Below are positions 51,272 to 59,977 of a DNA stretch of 64,000 nt, piece after piece. Both the position numbers and the translations under genes were made by a program. Source of the DNA: Sellimonas catena (lineage in GTDB: Bacteria; Bacillota; Clostridia; Lachnospirales; Lachnospiraceae); NCBI RefSeq assembly GCF_045063725.1, contig NZ_CP173695.1. One strand, 5' to 3'. Under the pieces are notes generated by a model, which was given only the letters and a program-made list of their open reading frames with translations, was not told where the DNA came from and did no database searches. How positions within the stretch are numbered: position 1 is the stretch's first letter; every line of letters begins with the position of its first letter.

Positions 51272-51301
51272 AGAATATCACATGGCCAAGTGTGAAGTCA
51301 A
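51272..51301 (-). promoter_or_regulatory. Promoter of the rpmG operon
   Basis: On the minus strand TTGACT and TATTCT are separated by 18 bp, about 110 bases upstream of the rpmG start. A small hairpin GGCAG/CTGCC lies in the leader. Confidence 0.55.
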
Positions 51302-51355
51302 GTCTTTTCCTTATTTATTTACAGTTTCCTCACAATTTCTGTCTGTTTTCCTAAC

Positions 51356-53491
51356 TTACATGTTTTTTACTTTTTTCATTTCCATAACCATCAGAAGTCT
51401 CTCGCATTCTGCACCGTCTTTATCGTCAATTCCAATCATATCATTCAGCTGGACAATTCTCGGCATCAGCGTATTTCGATGAATTCTGAGTTTTGCTGCC
51501 GTCTGGGCGGCATTTCTTTTCATCTTCAGATACCAGTACAGTGTTTCATACAGATCTTTCCCTTTTTCTTTGTCCTCCTTTTCCACACACTCCAGCTCAT
51601 CTACGTACAGATTTTCTTTTTCGATTCTTTTTCCAATGTAAGTAACTGCCAGATCGTGATAATAGTCCTCCACGAGACAGACTTTCCTGCGTTCTTTTTT
51701 ACTTTTTATAATAGAAAATACATACCTTTGTAGTTCCCTGTTCTTTTCTTTGCTCTCAAAGGTCTGAAATCCGTTTCCTATTAGGATTTTACCATCCCTT
51801 TCTTTCATCAGTTCTTTTACTTTCGCAGTCATCCTGTCCCTATCTTCTTTTCCGTCAGTTCCGGAAATAAACAGTTCCTTTTTGCCTTCCCTCTGCACTT
51901 TCAAAAAAAGGTCCTGTTCTTCATTCAGCATCCTGAAAATCTGATCCGCATTTTCCTCCATATCCGTGAGAATCCAGATAAAGTCAGGGCGTTCTTCTTC
52001 GTTTCTGTCTCTTTCACAGTCCACACGATAGCTTTGTATGATAACATCCAGCAGTTCTTCTACTTTTTCTTTATCCGTTTCCAAAGTCAGATATCCTGTT
52101 ATTTTTCCTCCTTCCGGCAGCTCTCTTATGCAGCTTTTCAAATCTGCCGGTTTTTCACCTATACAAAATACTTCCTGATTACCAGGATCCGACACACATA
52201 GCGCAACCCCGGTATATCTCCATATTTCTTCCAGAATTTCCCTGCGAGACTTTCTTTTTACAATTCCTTCCAGTATGATTTTATAGCAGTAATTAATATC
52301 AAAATTTGCTTTCATTTCGGTGGTCACTCTGCGCTCCGGCTGAATCATTTCAAGGAAAGCCGCCATTCTGGTAGAGATCTGCGCTGTATCCGCCTGAGAG
52401 TAATCGGTCTCCACAGCCAGATACGGTAGATGTTTCTCCTCGTTTACAAATTTTCGAATATAAAATGATTCTACTCCTGTCGAATGGCATCCGGTCAGAA
52501 TCATTTCAACTACTCCGTCTACATGATACTCATCAATAATTTTTCCAATCAAATCGATACGATGATCATTTGGTGTCATGATGGAGCACCCGGTGGAAAG
52601 ATATTTCCGGGCAATTGCTTCATAAATATCCTCCGCATTCTCATCGACCATGGTCCCCAGTGTCCTGACTCCGCTGCAGTTTTCTATCGCAACTACTACA
52701 CCGCCATTTTCCTCTATTTCGCGGATAACTTTCATACTGTCTCCCCCGATCGGACAGCCGGTCACAAGAATCCTCGGTCGTTTTTCCAGATGCTTACCCT
52801 GTTTATATTCCTCCAAAATCTTATCGTGCACTCCATTTACCACCTCGGGAGTAGAAGAAAAATCAAATCGGTATTTACTGCCCTGTACCATTTTCTGAAT
52901 ATCCTCTCCTGTAACCGGAGCAGGATCCAGTTTCATCACATCACAAAGATTTTTGAGAGCAGTACGGATGCGATTATTCAGATGAACAGCATCCCTGAGC
53001 ATTTGCTCCGTTATCACGACATGAAAGAACTCTTCAAAATACTCTTTTGTCCGGACGACCTCTTCTCTCCAGAATTTCACTCCCCGCTCAGACTGGCTGT
53101 TTGGCAGCTCCATTACATAGACAGGTTTGAATTCAGACATCATTTCAAACATTTTTTTCTTTCCATCACACGTTGTCTCGCCGATTACAAGATCCGCGAA
53201 ATGAAAAAAGGGACATTTATCTTCCACCGCAAATCCATAACTGGATTTGACGAGAGGACAGATACTTTTAGGCAGATCTCTCTCTGCTGCCGCTACTGTC
53301 TCGTTAGCATAGGAGCACAGTCCTACCGGAATCGCTCCTACTGCCATCGCAAGTTCTGTCGGAAAATATGCGCAATACATTCCTACTACTGGGATATTTT
53401 TATCTTTATATTCTTTGATTTCCAGAAACGCCTTTCGTCTCTGTTCTCCAAATTCTTCAAATATTTCCGGTAAATTCTGAATTACTTTCAT
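51356..53491 (-). CDS. 2-hydroxyacyl-CoA dehydratase / double-cubane cluster domain fused to a PucR-type regulatory domain
   Basis: 711 residues. Residues 1 to about 385 match the 2-hydroxyacyl-CoA dehydratase/double-cubane family: GMYCAYFPTELAMAVGAIPV, SICPLVKSSYG, TTCDGKKKMFEMM, TGCPIGGDS, ILTGCHSTGVES. Candidate cluster ligands are Cys40, Cys78 and Cys108, with Cys59 and Cys93 nearby. From about 396 (NFDINYCYKIILEGIV) the sequence resembles the PucR-type protein encoded just upstream, and a helix-turn-helix of the PucR C-terminus lies near 650-690 (NAAQTAAKLRIHRNTLMPRI). No stop or frameshift separates the parts. The ATG overlaps the PucR gene by four bases. The role may be a redox-dependent regulator or an enzyme that senses its own substrate; this is inference. 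Confidence 0.82.
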   Translation of the reverse strand: MKVIQNLPEIFEEFGEQRRKAFLEIKEYKDKNIPVVGMYCAYFPTELAMAVGAIPVGLCSYANETVAAAERDLPKSICPLVKSSYGFAVEDKCPFFHFADLVIGETTCDGKKKMFEMMSEFKPVYVMELPNSQSERGVKFWREEVVRTKEYFEEFFHVVITEQMLRDAVHLNNRIRTALKNLCDVMKLDPAPVTGEDIQKMVQGSKYRFDFSSTPEVVNGVHDKILEEYKQGKHLEKRPRILVTGCPIGGDSMKVIREIEENGGVVVAIENCSGVRTLGTMVDENAEDIYEAIARKYLSTGCSIMTPNDHRIDLIGKIIDEYHVDGVVEMILTGCHSTGVESFYIRKFVNEEKHLPYLAVETDYSQADTAQISTRMAAFLEMIQPERRVTTEMKANFDINYCYKIILEGIVKRKSRREILEEIWRYTGVALCVSDPGNQEVFCIGEKPADLKSCIRELPEGGKITGYLTLETDKEKVEELLDVIIQSYRVDCERDRNEEERPDFIWILTDMEENADQIFRMLNEEQDLFLKVQREGKKELFISGTDGKEDRDRMTAKVKELMKERDGKILIGNGFQTFESKEKNRELQRYVFSIIKSKKERRKVCLVEDYYHDLAVTYIGKRIEKENLYVDELECVEKEDKEKGKDLYETLYWYLKMKRNAAQTAAKLRIHRNTLMPRIVQLNDMIGIDDKDGAECERLLMVMEMKKVKNM

Positions 53492-54627
53492 CGTTCTTTT
53501 CTTTCTCCTGTTTTACGCCTTACCATATCATGCATCATGATGAACGCTAATAAATCCCATGAATTTTCGGTGTCATTCAAATCCACTTCCAGACATTTTT
53601 CAATCTGTTTCAATCTGTATACAAGTGTGTTTCTGTGAATATGAAGTTTTTTGGCTGCCAGTGTAATATTATTTTCACATATCAGATATACTTTTAGCGT
53701 ATGATAAAGTCCCGTATGTTTTTCTTCATCTTCTTCCAGCAGCCGCTGAATGGAGTAGTCCATCAGTCCGGCCTCCTCAATTAAAGGAGTCGCATAACTG
53801 TATATTCCCGGAATAAACCATTCCTTTTCCTGTCTGATTCCCTGTTCTCCCGGTACAGACTTGCCGGACCGTATGATACGTGCCAGAAGATGCTGTTTTG
53901 CTCTGCAGAGATGCCAGTCCGAAAAAAGCTCGCTCACACAGCCGGTAAGCTGACATTCATCCATTCTTTTCCGGATTCTCCCTGCACTCCTGTCCGTCAG
54001 TTTACAGAACAATACCCGGACTTCCCATTCATTCTCATATACATATGCGGAACTTCCATTGTCTCTTAAAAATCCGGAAAGACCGGCAGCAGTATTCCCG
54101 CTTTTTAAAAACAGGACCGCCATATACTTTCCTCCTTGCAATTCTTTTACCTGCCCGGTATCGATATCGTCTTCCATCATTGCCCATGCAATAATATGTC
54201 TTCGAAGAGACTGATTATACAGATACCTTTTCTGTTCCTGCGCAAAAAAACGTTCTACGATTTTTGCTAAAAACCGCCCCAGTTTCTCAAAAAACTCTCC
54301 GTCTTTCATATCCTCGCATATGAGCAGCACATATCCTGATACTTTCTTTTTATCATAAATCGGTTCTGTATAAAGAGTGCTTTTTCCGACCTTCTTTTTT
54401 ACAAAAAACAGTTCGTATCCGTTCCATGACAAATGTTCTTTCCGAAAAAAGGAAAATGAGTTCTTATCCCCTCCAAATCCGGCACTTGCCATCAACCGTC
54501 CGCTCCCTGAAATAAATACGACTCCTTGTTTCGTATATCTGTAAATCCGTTCTGCTATATTATTCAGGGACAGATTTTCAGCCATTGCTTCAAAAATAAT
54601 CTTATAACAGTCATTAATGTCATACAT
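53488..54627 (-). CDS. PucR-type transcriptional regulator
   Basis: 379 residues from the ATG with a GGAG site eight bases upstream. A middle domain of GGDEF-like build (residues 130-270) precedes a C-terminal PucR helix-turn-helix (ENNITLAAKKLHIHRNTLVY, then RLKQIEKCL). The N-terminal part (YDINDCYKIIFEAMAENLSL) is like the start of the regulatory half of the fusion protein next to it. PucR proteins control catabolic operons for purines and amino acids. Its stop overlaps the next start (ATGA). Confidence 0.82.
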   Translation of the reverse strand: MYDINDCYKIIFEAMAENLSLNNIAERIYRYTKQGVVFISGSGRLMASAGFGGDKNSFSFFRKEHLSWNGYELFFVKKKVGKSTLYTEPIYDKKKVSGYVLLICEDMKDGEFFEKLGRFLAKIVERFFAQEQKRYLYNQSLRRHIIAWAMMEDDIDTGQVKELQGGKYMAVLFLKSGNTAAGLSGFLRDNGSSAYVYENEWEVRVLFCKLTDRSAGRIRKRMDECQLTGCVSELFSDWHLCRAKQHLLARIIRSGKSVPGEQGIRQEKEWFIPGIYSYATPLIEEAGLMDYSIQRLLEEDEEKHTGLYHTLKVYLICENNITLAAKKLHIHRNTLVYRLKQIEKCLEVDLNDTENSWDLLAFIMMHDMVRRKTGERKER

Positions 54628-54747
54628 GTTTCTCACTCCATTTGCGGAATATTATGTAATGTACTGCCCCGGAATGTCAAATTGAATTTTTCCACGAAAT
54701 CCATAGAGCGCTTCTATCAGCCTTTAAATCCATGTATTTTTCATGCA

Positions 54748-55908
54748 TCAGATAAGATTTAAAACCAGTGCATCCACACCTTTTTCTACATTTTCCATGG
54801 AAGTCGCAAGATTCATCCGGATATATGTTCCGAACCGTTCTCCGCCAAACCAGTCTCCATAATCTACAGCTATGCGACATTTCCCTTGAATCAGCTCTTT
54901 CATATTCTCTCTGCTGACATAAGCCCCAAGATCAATCCAGCACAAATAGGTCCCTTCCAGCGGTGTCACAACCGCATCCGGAAGTTTCCGGGCAAGCTCA
55001 TTTTTTACATACTGATAGTTATCCCATATTTTTTTGAGAACATCTTCGAGCCATGTTTCCCCGCCTTCATACGCTGCCTGTGCCGCAATATAGCCGAAGG
55101 CATTCCCGGAAATGACACGGTTTGCCGTCGTGTACTGATCCCACAGATTTCGAAGCTTTTCATCCGGAATAATTACAAGCGAATTCTGTCCGGCTGCCAG
55201 ATTGAATGTTTTTGATGGGGCAGCCAGCATAATCATATGATCCTGATACCCTTCAACAGACAGAGACGGAATATGTCTGCTGCCATCAAAAATCAAGTCC
55301 TGATGAATTTCATCCGAGATAATATAGACCCCGTACTTTTTGCATATCTTAAACATCCTTGCCAGTTCTTCTTTCTTCCACACACGCCCGGCAGGATTGT
55401 GCGGCGAACAAAGGATAAATAGCTTTACCTTGTTATCTACAATTTTATTCTCAAAATCCTCGTAATTAATCGTGTATTTCCCTTGATTAGTGATCAGATC
55501 CGAGCAGATCAGTGTCCTGTTGTTATTTTTCACTGCATTTAAAAACGGGTAATATACCGGCGTATGAACAATCACGGCTTCCCCCGGCTGAGTTAGTATC
55601 TGGACAAGCCAATGGAAACCGGCAACCACACCCGGAGAAAACCTGATCCATTCTTTGTCTACTCTGAAATGGTGCCGTTTTTCTTCCCAGTCTATGAAAG
55701 CCTGATAATAGGAATCCGGAATTTTATAGTATCCGTATACCCCCTGATCTACATACTTCCGCAGCGCATTTATCACACACTGAGGGACCTGAAAATCCAT
55801 ATCCGCCACCCACATGGCGTGAAGTCCTTCCTCTCCGAACATATTGCTTTGTCCATCCCATTTATTACAATTCGTATTTCTTCTGTCTACATATTTTATT
55901 TCTTCCAC
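54748..55908 (-). CDS. PatB/MalY-type aminotransferase, probable C-S beta-lyase
   Basis: 386 residues from a GTG at 55908; an upstream ATG-type start would overlap the amidohydrolase gene by more than 60 bases, so the GTG is preferred but not certain. The PLP fold-type I motifs are MWVADMDFQVPQCV, VYGYYKIPDSYYQA, SPHNPAGRVW, SDEIHQDLIF and the PLP Lys in APSKTFNLAAGQNS. WVADMDF and DEIHxDL mark the PatB/MalY group, which cleaves C-S bonds of cysteine derivatives to pyruvate, ammonia and a thiol. It follows an M20 amidohydrolase with a short overlap. Confidence 0.86.
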   Translation of the reverse strand: MEEIKYVDRRNTNCNKWDGQSNMFGEEGLHAMWVADMDFQVPQCVINALRKYVDQGVYGYYKIPDSYYQAFIDWEEKRHHFRVDKEWIRFSPGVVAGFHWLVQILTQPGEAVIVHTPVYYPFLNAVKNNNRTLICSDLITNQGKYTINYEDFENKIVDNKVKLFILCSPHNPAGRVWKKEELARMFKICKKYGVYIISDEIHQDLIFDGSRHIPSLSVEGYQDHMIMLAAPSKTFNLAAGQNSLVIIPDEKLRNLWDQYTTANRVISGNAFGYIAAQAAYEGGETWLEDVLKKIWDNYQYVKNELARKLPDAVVTPLEGTYLCWIDLGAYVSRENMKELIQGKCRIAVDYGDWFGGERFGTYIRMNLATSMENVEKGVDALVLNLI

Positions 55909-57176
55909 TCTTCTGTACCTGTGCCCTTCTCTTGTTTTTGTAGAATGCCCATGCACCCATAGTAGCCAAGTGCCGCAAATACTCCCGCTGCTCCTTTTAA
56001 AACGTGATCATCAAACCGATACTCCGCGCTGTGAAGTCCCGGAATCTGTTCTTTTTCTTTGGGCCGAATTCCGATAAAAAGGTAGACAGCCGGAACGCGG
56101 CTGCTGAATTCAGAAAAATTTTCTCCTCCCAGATGGTCATGCTCAATAAAATACACTTTATCTTCTCCAAGAATTCCTTTTGCTGTTTTCTCAGTTCCTT
56201 CCAACAGATCTACCGCATTGTGCACAGCTCCTCCATGTATCCGGATATCCGCCTTATATTCTGCACCTGCCACATGGCAGACTGCCCTGACTTCTTTTTC
56301 CAGTTCTTTCCCCATTCTCTTTAATACATCCATATTCGCCGCACGCATTGTGCCACCAAATTCACATGTCTCCGGAATCACATTGTGGATTTTCACATCT
56401 CCAGCCTGCATATAGGTTACAGAAAAGACTTTTGCTTCTGTTCCGGATATTTTTTTTGTCAGAACAGACGGCATATGCTGGTAAATCTCAATGGCAGCGG
56501 CAATCGGATCTACTGTCTCTTCCGGCCAGGAAGCATGCCCCTTTTTCCCCATGATTTTTATAGAAAATCCTCCCACACATCCGAATGCGTATCTTCTCGC
56601 GATTCCTATTTTCCCGCTTTCCACAGACGGCCATCCATGCGCCGCAAATGCCATGTCTACTTTTGGGTTTTCCAGCACCTGATCTTTTTCAATCAATGCT
56701 GTTGCTCCCTTTCCGACCTCTTCCCCGGGCTGAAACACAAACTTAACACATCCGCCCCAGTTGTCCCGGATGTCTGAGAGAATTCTGGCAGCTCCAATGA
56801 GCCAGGCCGCATGGCCGTCATGACCGCATGCGTGCATACATCCCGGATGTTCTGAACGATATGGAAGTCCTTCCGGCTCCTCTACCGGCAGTGCATCGAT
56901 ATCAGCTCTCAAAAGTACGGTTTTCCCATCGGAAAGTTTACCACGCATAATTCCAATCAGTCCGTATCCTTCCGCCGCATGTTCGATTACTTCCACCCCT
57001 GGAATCTTCTGAAGTTCTCTTCGGATAATTTCATACGTCTTCGGAAGATACACTCCTGTTTCCGGCACCTTATGCAGCTCTCTCCGGATCCGTATGAGTG
57101 TCTGTTCCTCCTTCTCCGCCAGATATTTGATCCTTTCTTCCATGTCAGGACTTTTTTCAAATAATTTTTCTTCCAC
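55896..57176 (-). CDS. M20-family amidohydrolase (N-acyl amino acid deacylase type)
   Basis: 426 residues from a GTG start with AGGAGG upstream. The metal-binding motifs are CMHACGHDGHAAWLIGAARIL, FQPGEEVGKGA and a late LGGENFSEFS with the His ligand. A dimerization domain is inserted near 200-310 (KIMGKKGHASWPEETVDPIA). It resembles carboxypeptidase Ss1/hippurate hydrolase-type enzymes that remove acyl groups from amino acids or peptides. Operon order and the downstream C-S lyase suggest action on N-acyl cysteine conjugates; this is inference. Confidence 0.88.
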   Translation of the reverse strand: MEEKLFEKSPDMEERIKYLAEKEEQTLIRIRRELHKVPETGVYLPKTYEIIRRELQKIPGVEVIEHAAEGYGLIGIMRGKLSDGKTVLLRADIDALPVEEPEGLPYRSEHPGCMHACGHDGHAAWLIGAARILSDIRDNWGGCVKFVFQPGEEVGKGATALIEKDQVLENPKVDMAFAAHGWPSVESGKIGIARRYAFGCVGGFSIKIMGKKGHASWPEETVDPIAAAIEIYQHMPSVLTKKISGTEAKVFSVTYMQAGDVKIHNVIPETCEFGGTMRAANMDVLKRMGKELEKEVRAVCHVAGAEYKADIRIHGGAVHNAVDLLEGTEKTAKGILGEDKVYFIEHDHLGGENFSEFSSRVPAVYLFIGIRPKEKEQIPGLHSAEYRFDDHVLKGAAGVFAALGYYGCMGILQKQEKGTGTEEWKK

Positions 57177-57236
57177 TGTCCGTCCTCCTCTTTTAGAAAA
57201 AGACCTGCACCAGATCCGTGCAGGTCATCTCTCTAT

Positions 57237-57998
57237 CTACTTTCGATTTACAAAATTCAGGAACTGCCGAATCCTCGGATTTTCCGGGTGATCAATAATT
57301 TTCTCCGGTGTTCCATCCGCAGCAATCTGCCCTCCATCCATAAAGAGGACGCGGGTAGCTACCTCTCTGGCAAACCCTACCTCATGTGTCACCAGAATCA
57401 TAGTCGTGCCTTCTTCCGCAAGTTTTTTAATCGTATTTAGTACCTCACCTACCAGTTCGGGATCCAGTGCAGAAGTCGGCTCATCAAACAGAAGAACATT
57501 CGGATTAACCGCCAGTGCTCTTGCAATTCCTACCCTCTGCTGCTGACCGCCGGAGAGTTTTGAAGGATAGAAATCCTTCCTTTCCAGCATTCCTACTTTT
57601 CCTAATAATTCCAGGGCAATTTTTTCCGCTTCGGCCTTTGGTTTCTTCTGAACCTGTGTCAATGCTTCCATTACATTTTCCAGAGCTGTCTTATTTTTGA
57701 AAAGATTGTAGCTCTGAAATACCATAGAAGAATGTTTGCGAAGTTCCAAAATCTCCTTCTTCGTGTGATGCGCGGCATCTACTGTAACATCACTGATGGA
57801 AATGACTCCTGATGTCGGTTCAGTCAAATAATTCAGGCACCGAAGCAGTGTGGATTTTCCGGTTCCGGACGGTCCAAGGATTGCAATCACTTCATTTTTA
57901 TTGATTGTCAGGTTGATATCCTTCAGTACTTTTGTATCACTGTCAAATTCTTTATAAAGGTGTTCAATTTTTACAAGTTGTTTTTCTTTCTCCATCAT
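57237..57998 (-). CDS. Polar amino-acid ABC transporter, ATP-binding protein
   Basis: 253 residues. Walker A GPSGTGKSTLLRCL, Q-loop FQSYNLF, signature KLSGGQQQRVGIARAL, Walker B VLLFDEPTSALDPEL and switch His in VTHEVGFARE. These motifs are those of the GlnQ/HisP/TcyC group. The start is two bases before the SBP stop region, so the three transport genes form one operon. Confidence 0.93.
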   Translation of the reverse strand: MMEKEKQLVKIEHLYKEFDSDTKVLKDINLTINKNEVIAILGPSGTGKSTLLRCLNYLTEPTSGVISISDVTVDAAHHTKKEILELRKHSSMVFQSYNLFKNKTALENVMEALTQVQKKPKAEAEKIALELLGKVGMLERKDFYPSKLSGGQQQRVGIARALAVNPNVLLFDEPTSALDPELVGEVLNTIKKLAEEGTTMILVTHEVGFAREVATRVLFMDGGQIAADGTPEKIIDHPENPRIRQFLNFVNRK

Positions 57999-57999
57999 A

Positions 58000-58836
58000 T
58001 TACTCTTCCTGAATCAACTGTGTCATGTCTGCATACATCCATTTTTCTGTGATCTCCGCAATGGTTCCGTCATCCAGCATTTCCTGAATCAGACCGTTTA
58101 ATTCATCACAGAGTTCCTTTCCTTCATCTGTTTTCGGAAGGAAATAGGCAACATTATTCGCCAGAAGCTTTTCATCAAAGAAACGGAAATCAGCCTCTTC
58201 GTTATTATGCATAAACTGGTTTACGTTTGTAGTCGTATTCGCATAAGCATCGATTCTGTCAAGCATCAGATCGTTCATTCCTACTGCGCTGTCTTCATAA
58301 AGAGTGACTGTAAATCCATACTGCTCTGCGAGGCCCTGGATAATGTTCTGTGCCGCCTGTCCATTAGTACATCCTACAGTCAGACCTTTCAAGTCCTCAA
58401 CTGTCTGAAGATCTTCGTTCTCATTATTTACGATAATACACTGTGCATCACCATAATATGGGATTGTCGCATTATATTTCTCCATTCTTTCGTCTGTCAC
58501 AGCTGTACAGTTTGCAACAACGTCTGCACGTTCTGTATCCAGTTCTCCCCACATTGCGTCGAATGCAGCCTGTTTTACTTCTACATTCCACCCTGTCCGT
58601 TCCTCAATTTCGGCCCACATATCGGAATCAATCCCTGTCCATGATCCATCATCTGCCAAAAGGGAATACGGTTCTCCAGTTCCGGCCGTTACAACAGTTA
58701 CTGTTTTTTTATCATTCGTTTTCTGATCAGAGGATTTATTGGAATCTGAATCAGAACCCGATCCGTCCCCACAGCCGCCTGCCGTAAGAACCACCATCAT
58801 CGCTGCCATTATTGCTGCTAATACACGTTTTTTCAT
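58000..58836 (-). CDS. Amino-acid ABC transporter, substrate-binding lipoprotein
   Basis: 278 residues from the ATG with GGAG eight bases upstream. A signal peptide ends in the lipobox LTAGGC, so it is lipid-anchored. The body is an SBP_bac_3 fold: GEPYSLLADDGSWTGIDSDM, EQAAFDAMWGELDTERADVV in outline, KGLTVGCTNGQAAQNI, and a C-terminal LCDELNGLIQEMLDDGTIAE. It delivers a polar amino acid, likely cystine-like or glutamine-like, to the permease. Confidence 0.9.
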   Translation of the reverse strand: MKKRVLAAIMAAMMVVLTAGGCGDGSGSDSDSNKSSDQKTNDKKTVTVVTAGTGEPYSLLADDGSWTGIDSDMWAEIEERTGWNVEVKQAAFDAMWGELDTERADVVANCTAVTDERMEKYNATIPYYGDAQCIIVNNENEDLQTVEDLKGLTVGCTNGQAAQNIIQGLAEQYGFTVTLYEDSAVGMNDLMLDRIDAYANTTTNVNQFMHNNEEADFRFFDEKLLANNVAYFLPKTDEGKELCDELNGLIQEMLDDGTIAEITEKWMYADMTQLIQEE

Positions 58837-58915
58837 AATCATTACTCCTCTTCTTTCTAAGTATCATGTTTATCTCAACGGCACTCCGTTTAAGATCCCA
58901 TAAAACAGCTGAATA

Positions 58916-59578
58916 TTAATACATACTTGCGCATTTTTTCTCCAGGAACTTGTGAACAATTCCAAGTATAAAAACAATAATCCAGTAAATCAGCATAACC
59001 GCCGCATAAATTTCAAAATAACGGAATGTTTTGGCTCCTTCAATCTTGGCGGCTTCCATAATATCCGGCACGCCGATCATAAATGCCAGTGATGTCATTT
59101 TAATAAGATTGATGACATCGTTAAAAAGCGGAGGCAGCGCAATCCGCACAGCCTGTGGAATAATAATACGGACCACCAGCTGAAGATTGGTCATTCCCAG
59201 AGAATATGCAGCTTCTTTTTGTCCTTCATCTACAGAAAGAAGTGCACCACGGATGCTTTCTGACATAAAAGCCCCCATATTCAAACTCATAACTACCGCT
59301 ACCGCCACCAAAGGTGTCATATTTTTTACAAAGTTGCTGTACAGCGCAATTCCATAATAGAAAAAATACAGCTGTGCCACAACCGGTGTTCCTCTCATAA
59401 CCGAAACATACACTCTGGTAAGCTGGCTTAAAACAGGTACTTTATAATAGCCTATGACCGCAATCACCACACCTACCAGAAGTGCAAAAATCGTTGCCGC
59501 AATCGTAAGCTCAAAAGTAACGTTTACCTTGCTCGCTATAACAGGAAGCACTTCCATAAAATAACTTACTTTGAACAT
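58916..59578 (-). CDS. Amino-acid ABC transporter, permease
   Basis: 220 residues with five membrane segments and the EAA motif QKEAAYSLGMTNLQLVVRII, then PQAVRIALPP. It is of the HisM/TcyB type and forms the membrane pore, likely as a homodimer since only one permease gene is present. It is the first gene of the operon that continues through the SBP, ATPase, amidohydrolase, lyase and the two PucR-type genes. Confidence 0.92.
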   Translation of the reverse strand: MFKVSYFMEVLPVIASKVNVTFELTIAATIFALLVGVVIAVIGYYKVPVLSQLTRVYVSVMRGTPVVAQLYFFYYGIALYSNFVKNMTPLVAVAVVMSLNMGAFMSESIRGALLSVDEGQKEAAYSLGMTNLQLVVRIIIPQAVRIALPPLFNDVINLIKMTSLAFMIGVPDIMEAAKIEGAKTFRYFEIYAAVMLIYWIIVFILGIVHKFLEKKCASMY

Positions 59579-59579
59579 C

Positions 59580-59977
59580 GCACTTACTCCACTCTTTCAT
59601 AATTAATATTTTACATACCTCTTCATTTTAACTTTTATCGCAAAATTTTCATCATGATTATTCTACAAACTCAATTTTTATTTTTGTATGTTTCGCACAT
59701 TTTCTATAACTTCCTTTTTTCTTATTTGTTTTTTCTATAATTATGATCCAATTAGAAATATTGCCTGTTTCCATAACAAAGAGTTGCGCTTGTGGAACTC
59801 TTGCGCCGAGCGTGGTCGCTTTAGCGGCAAGCTTCTGCTTTGCGCGAGTGCACATCCCGCGAAGCGTTTTTATTTAACAGGGAACAAAGTTTCCTGTCAA
59901 ACAAAAAAACAGCCTGCTCCCAGTGCCTGAGAACAAACTGTTCTTTTATTTTTACTGTTTTTATCTATGAATGTTAA
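59580..59977. other. 398-base intergenic region with repeat-like GC-rich part and terminator
   Basis: The right half holds the stem AACAG...CTGTT with TTTTTTT on the minus strand (59905-59955), a likely terminator of the PHP-type gene. Around 59770-59880 lies a GC-rich stretch with many short inverted repeats (GCCGCTAAAGC..., GCGAAGCG), unlike the AT-rich surroundings and partly similar in style to the sequence at 31030-31090. No gene is supported; a 65-codon ORF on the minus strand looks spurious. The left half (59580-59680) holds the upstream region of the ABC operon without a clear promoter. Confidence 0.45.

Noticed and set aside
52484..53473. 329-codon ORF on the plus strand
   Set aside because: It is antisense to the cluster/PucR fusion gene and has a His/Ile/Phe-rich composition without any recognisable motif.
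59658..59855. 65-codon minus-strand ORF (MCTRAKQKLAAKATTLG...)
   Set aside because: It lies over the GC-rich dyad patch and an AT-rich tail, with no ribosome site. It looks like a translated intergenic repeat.
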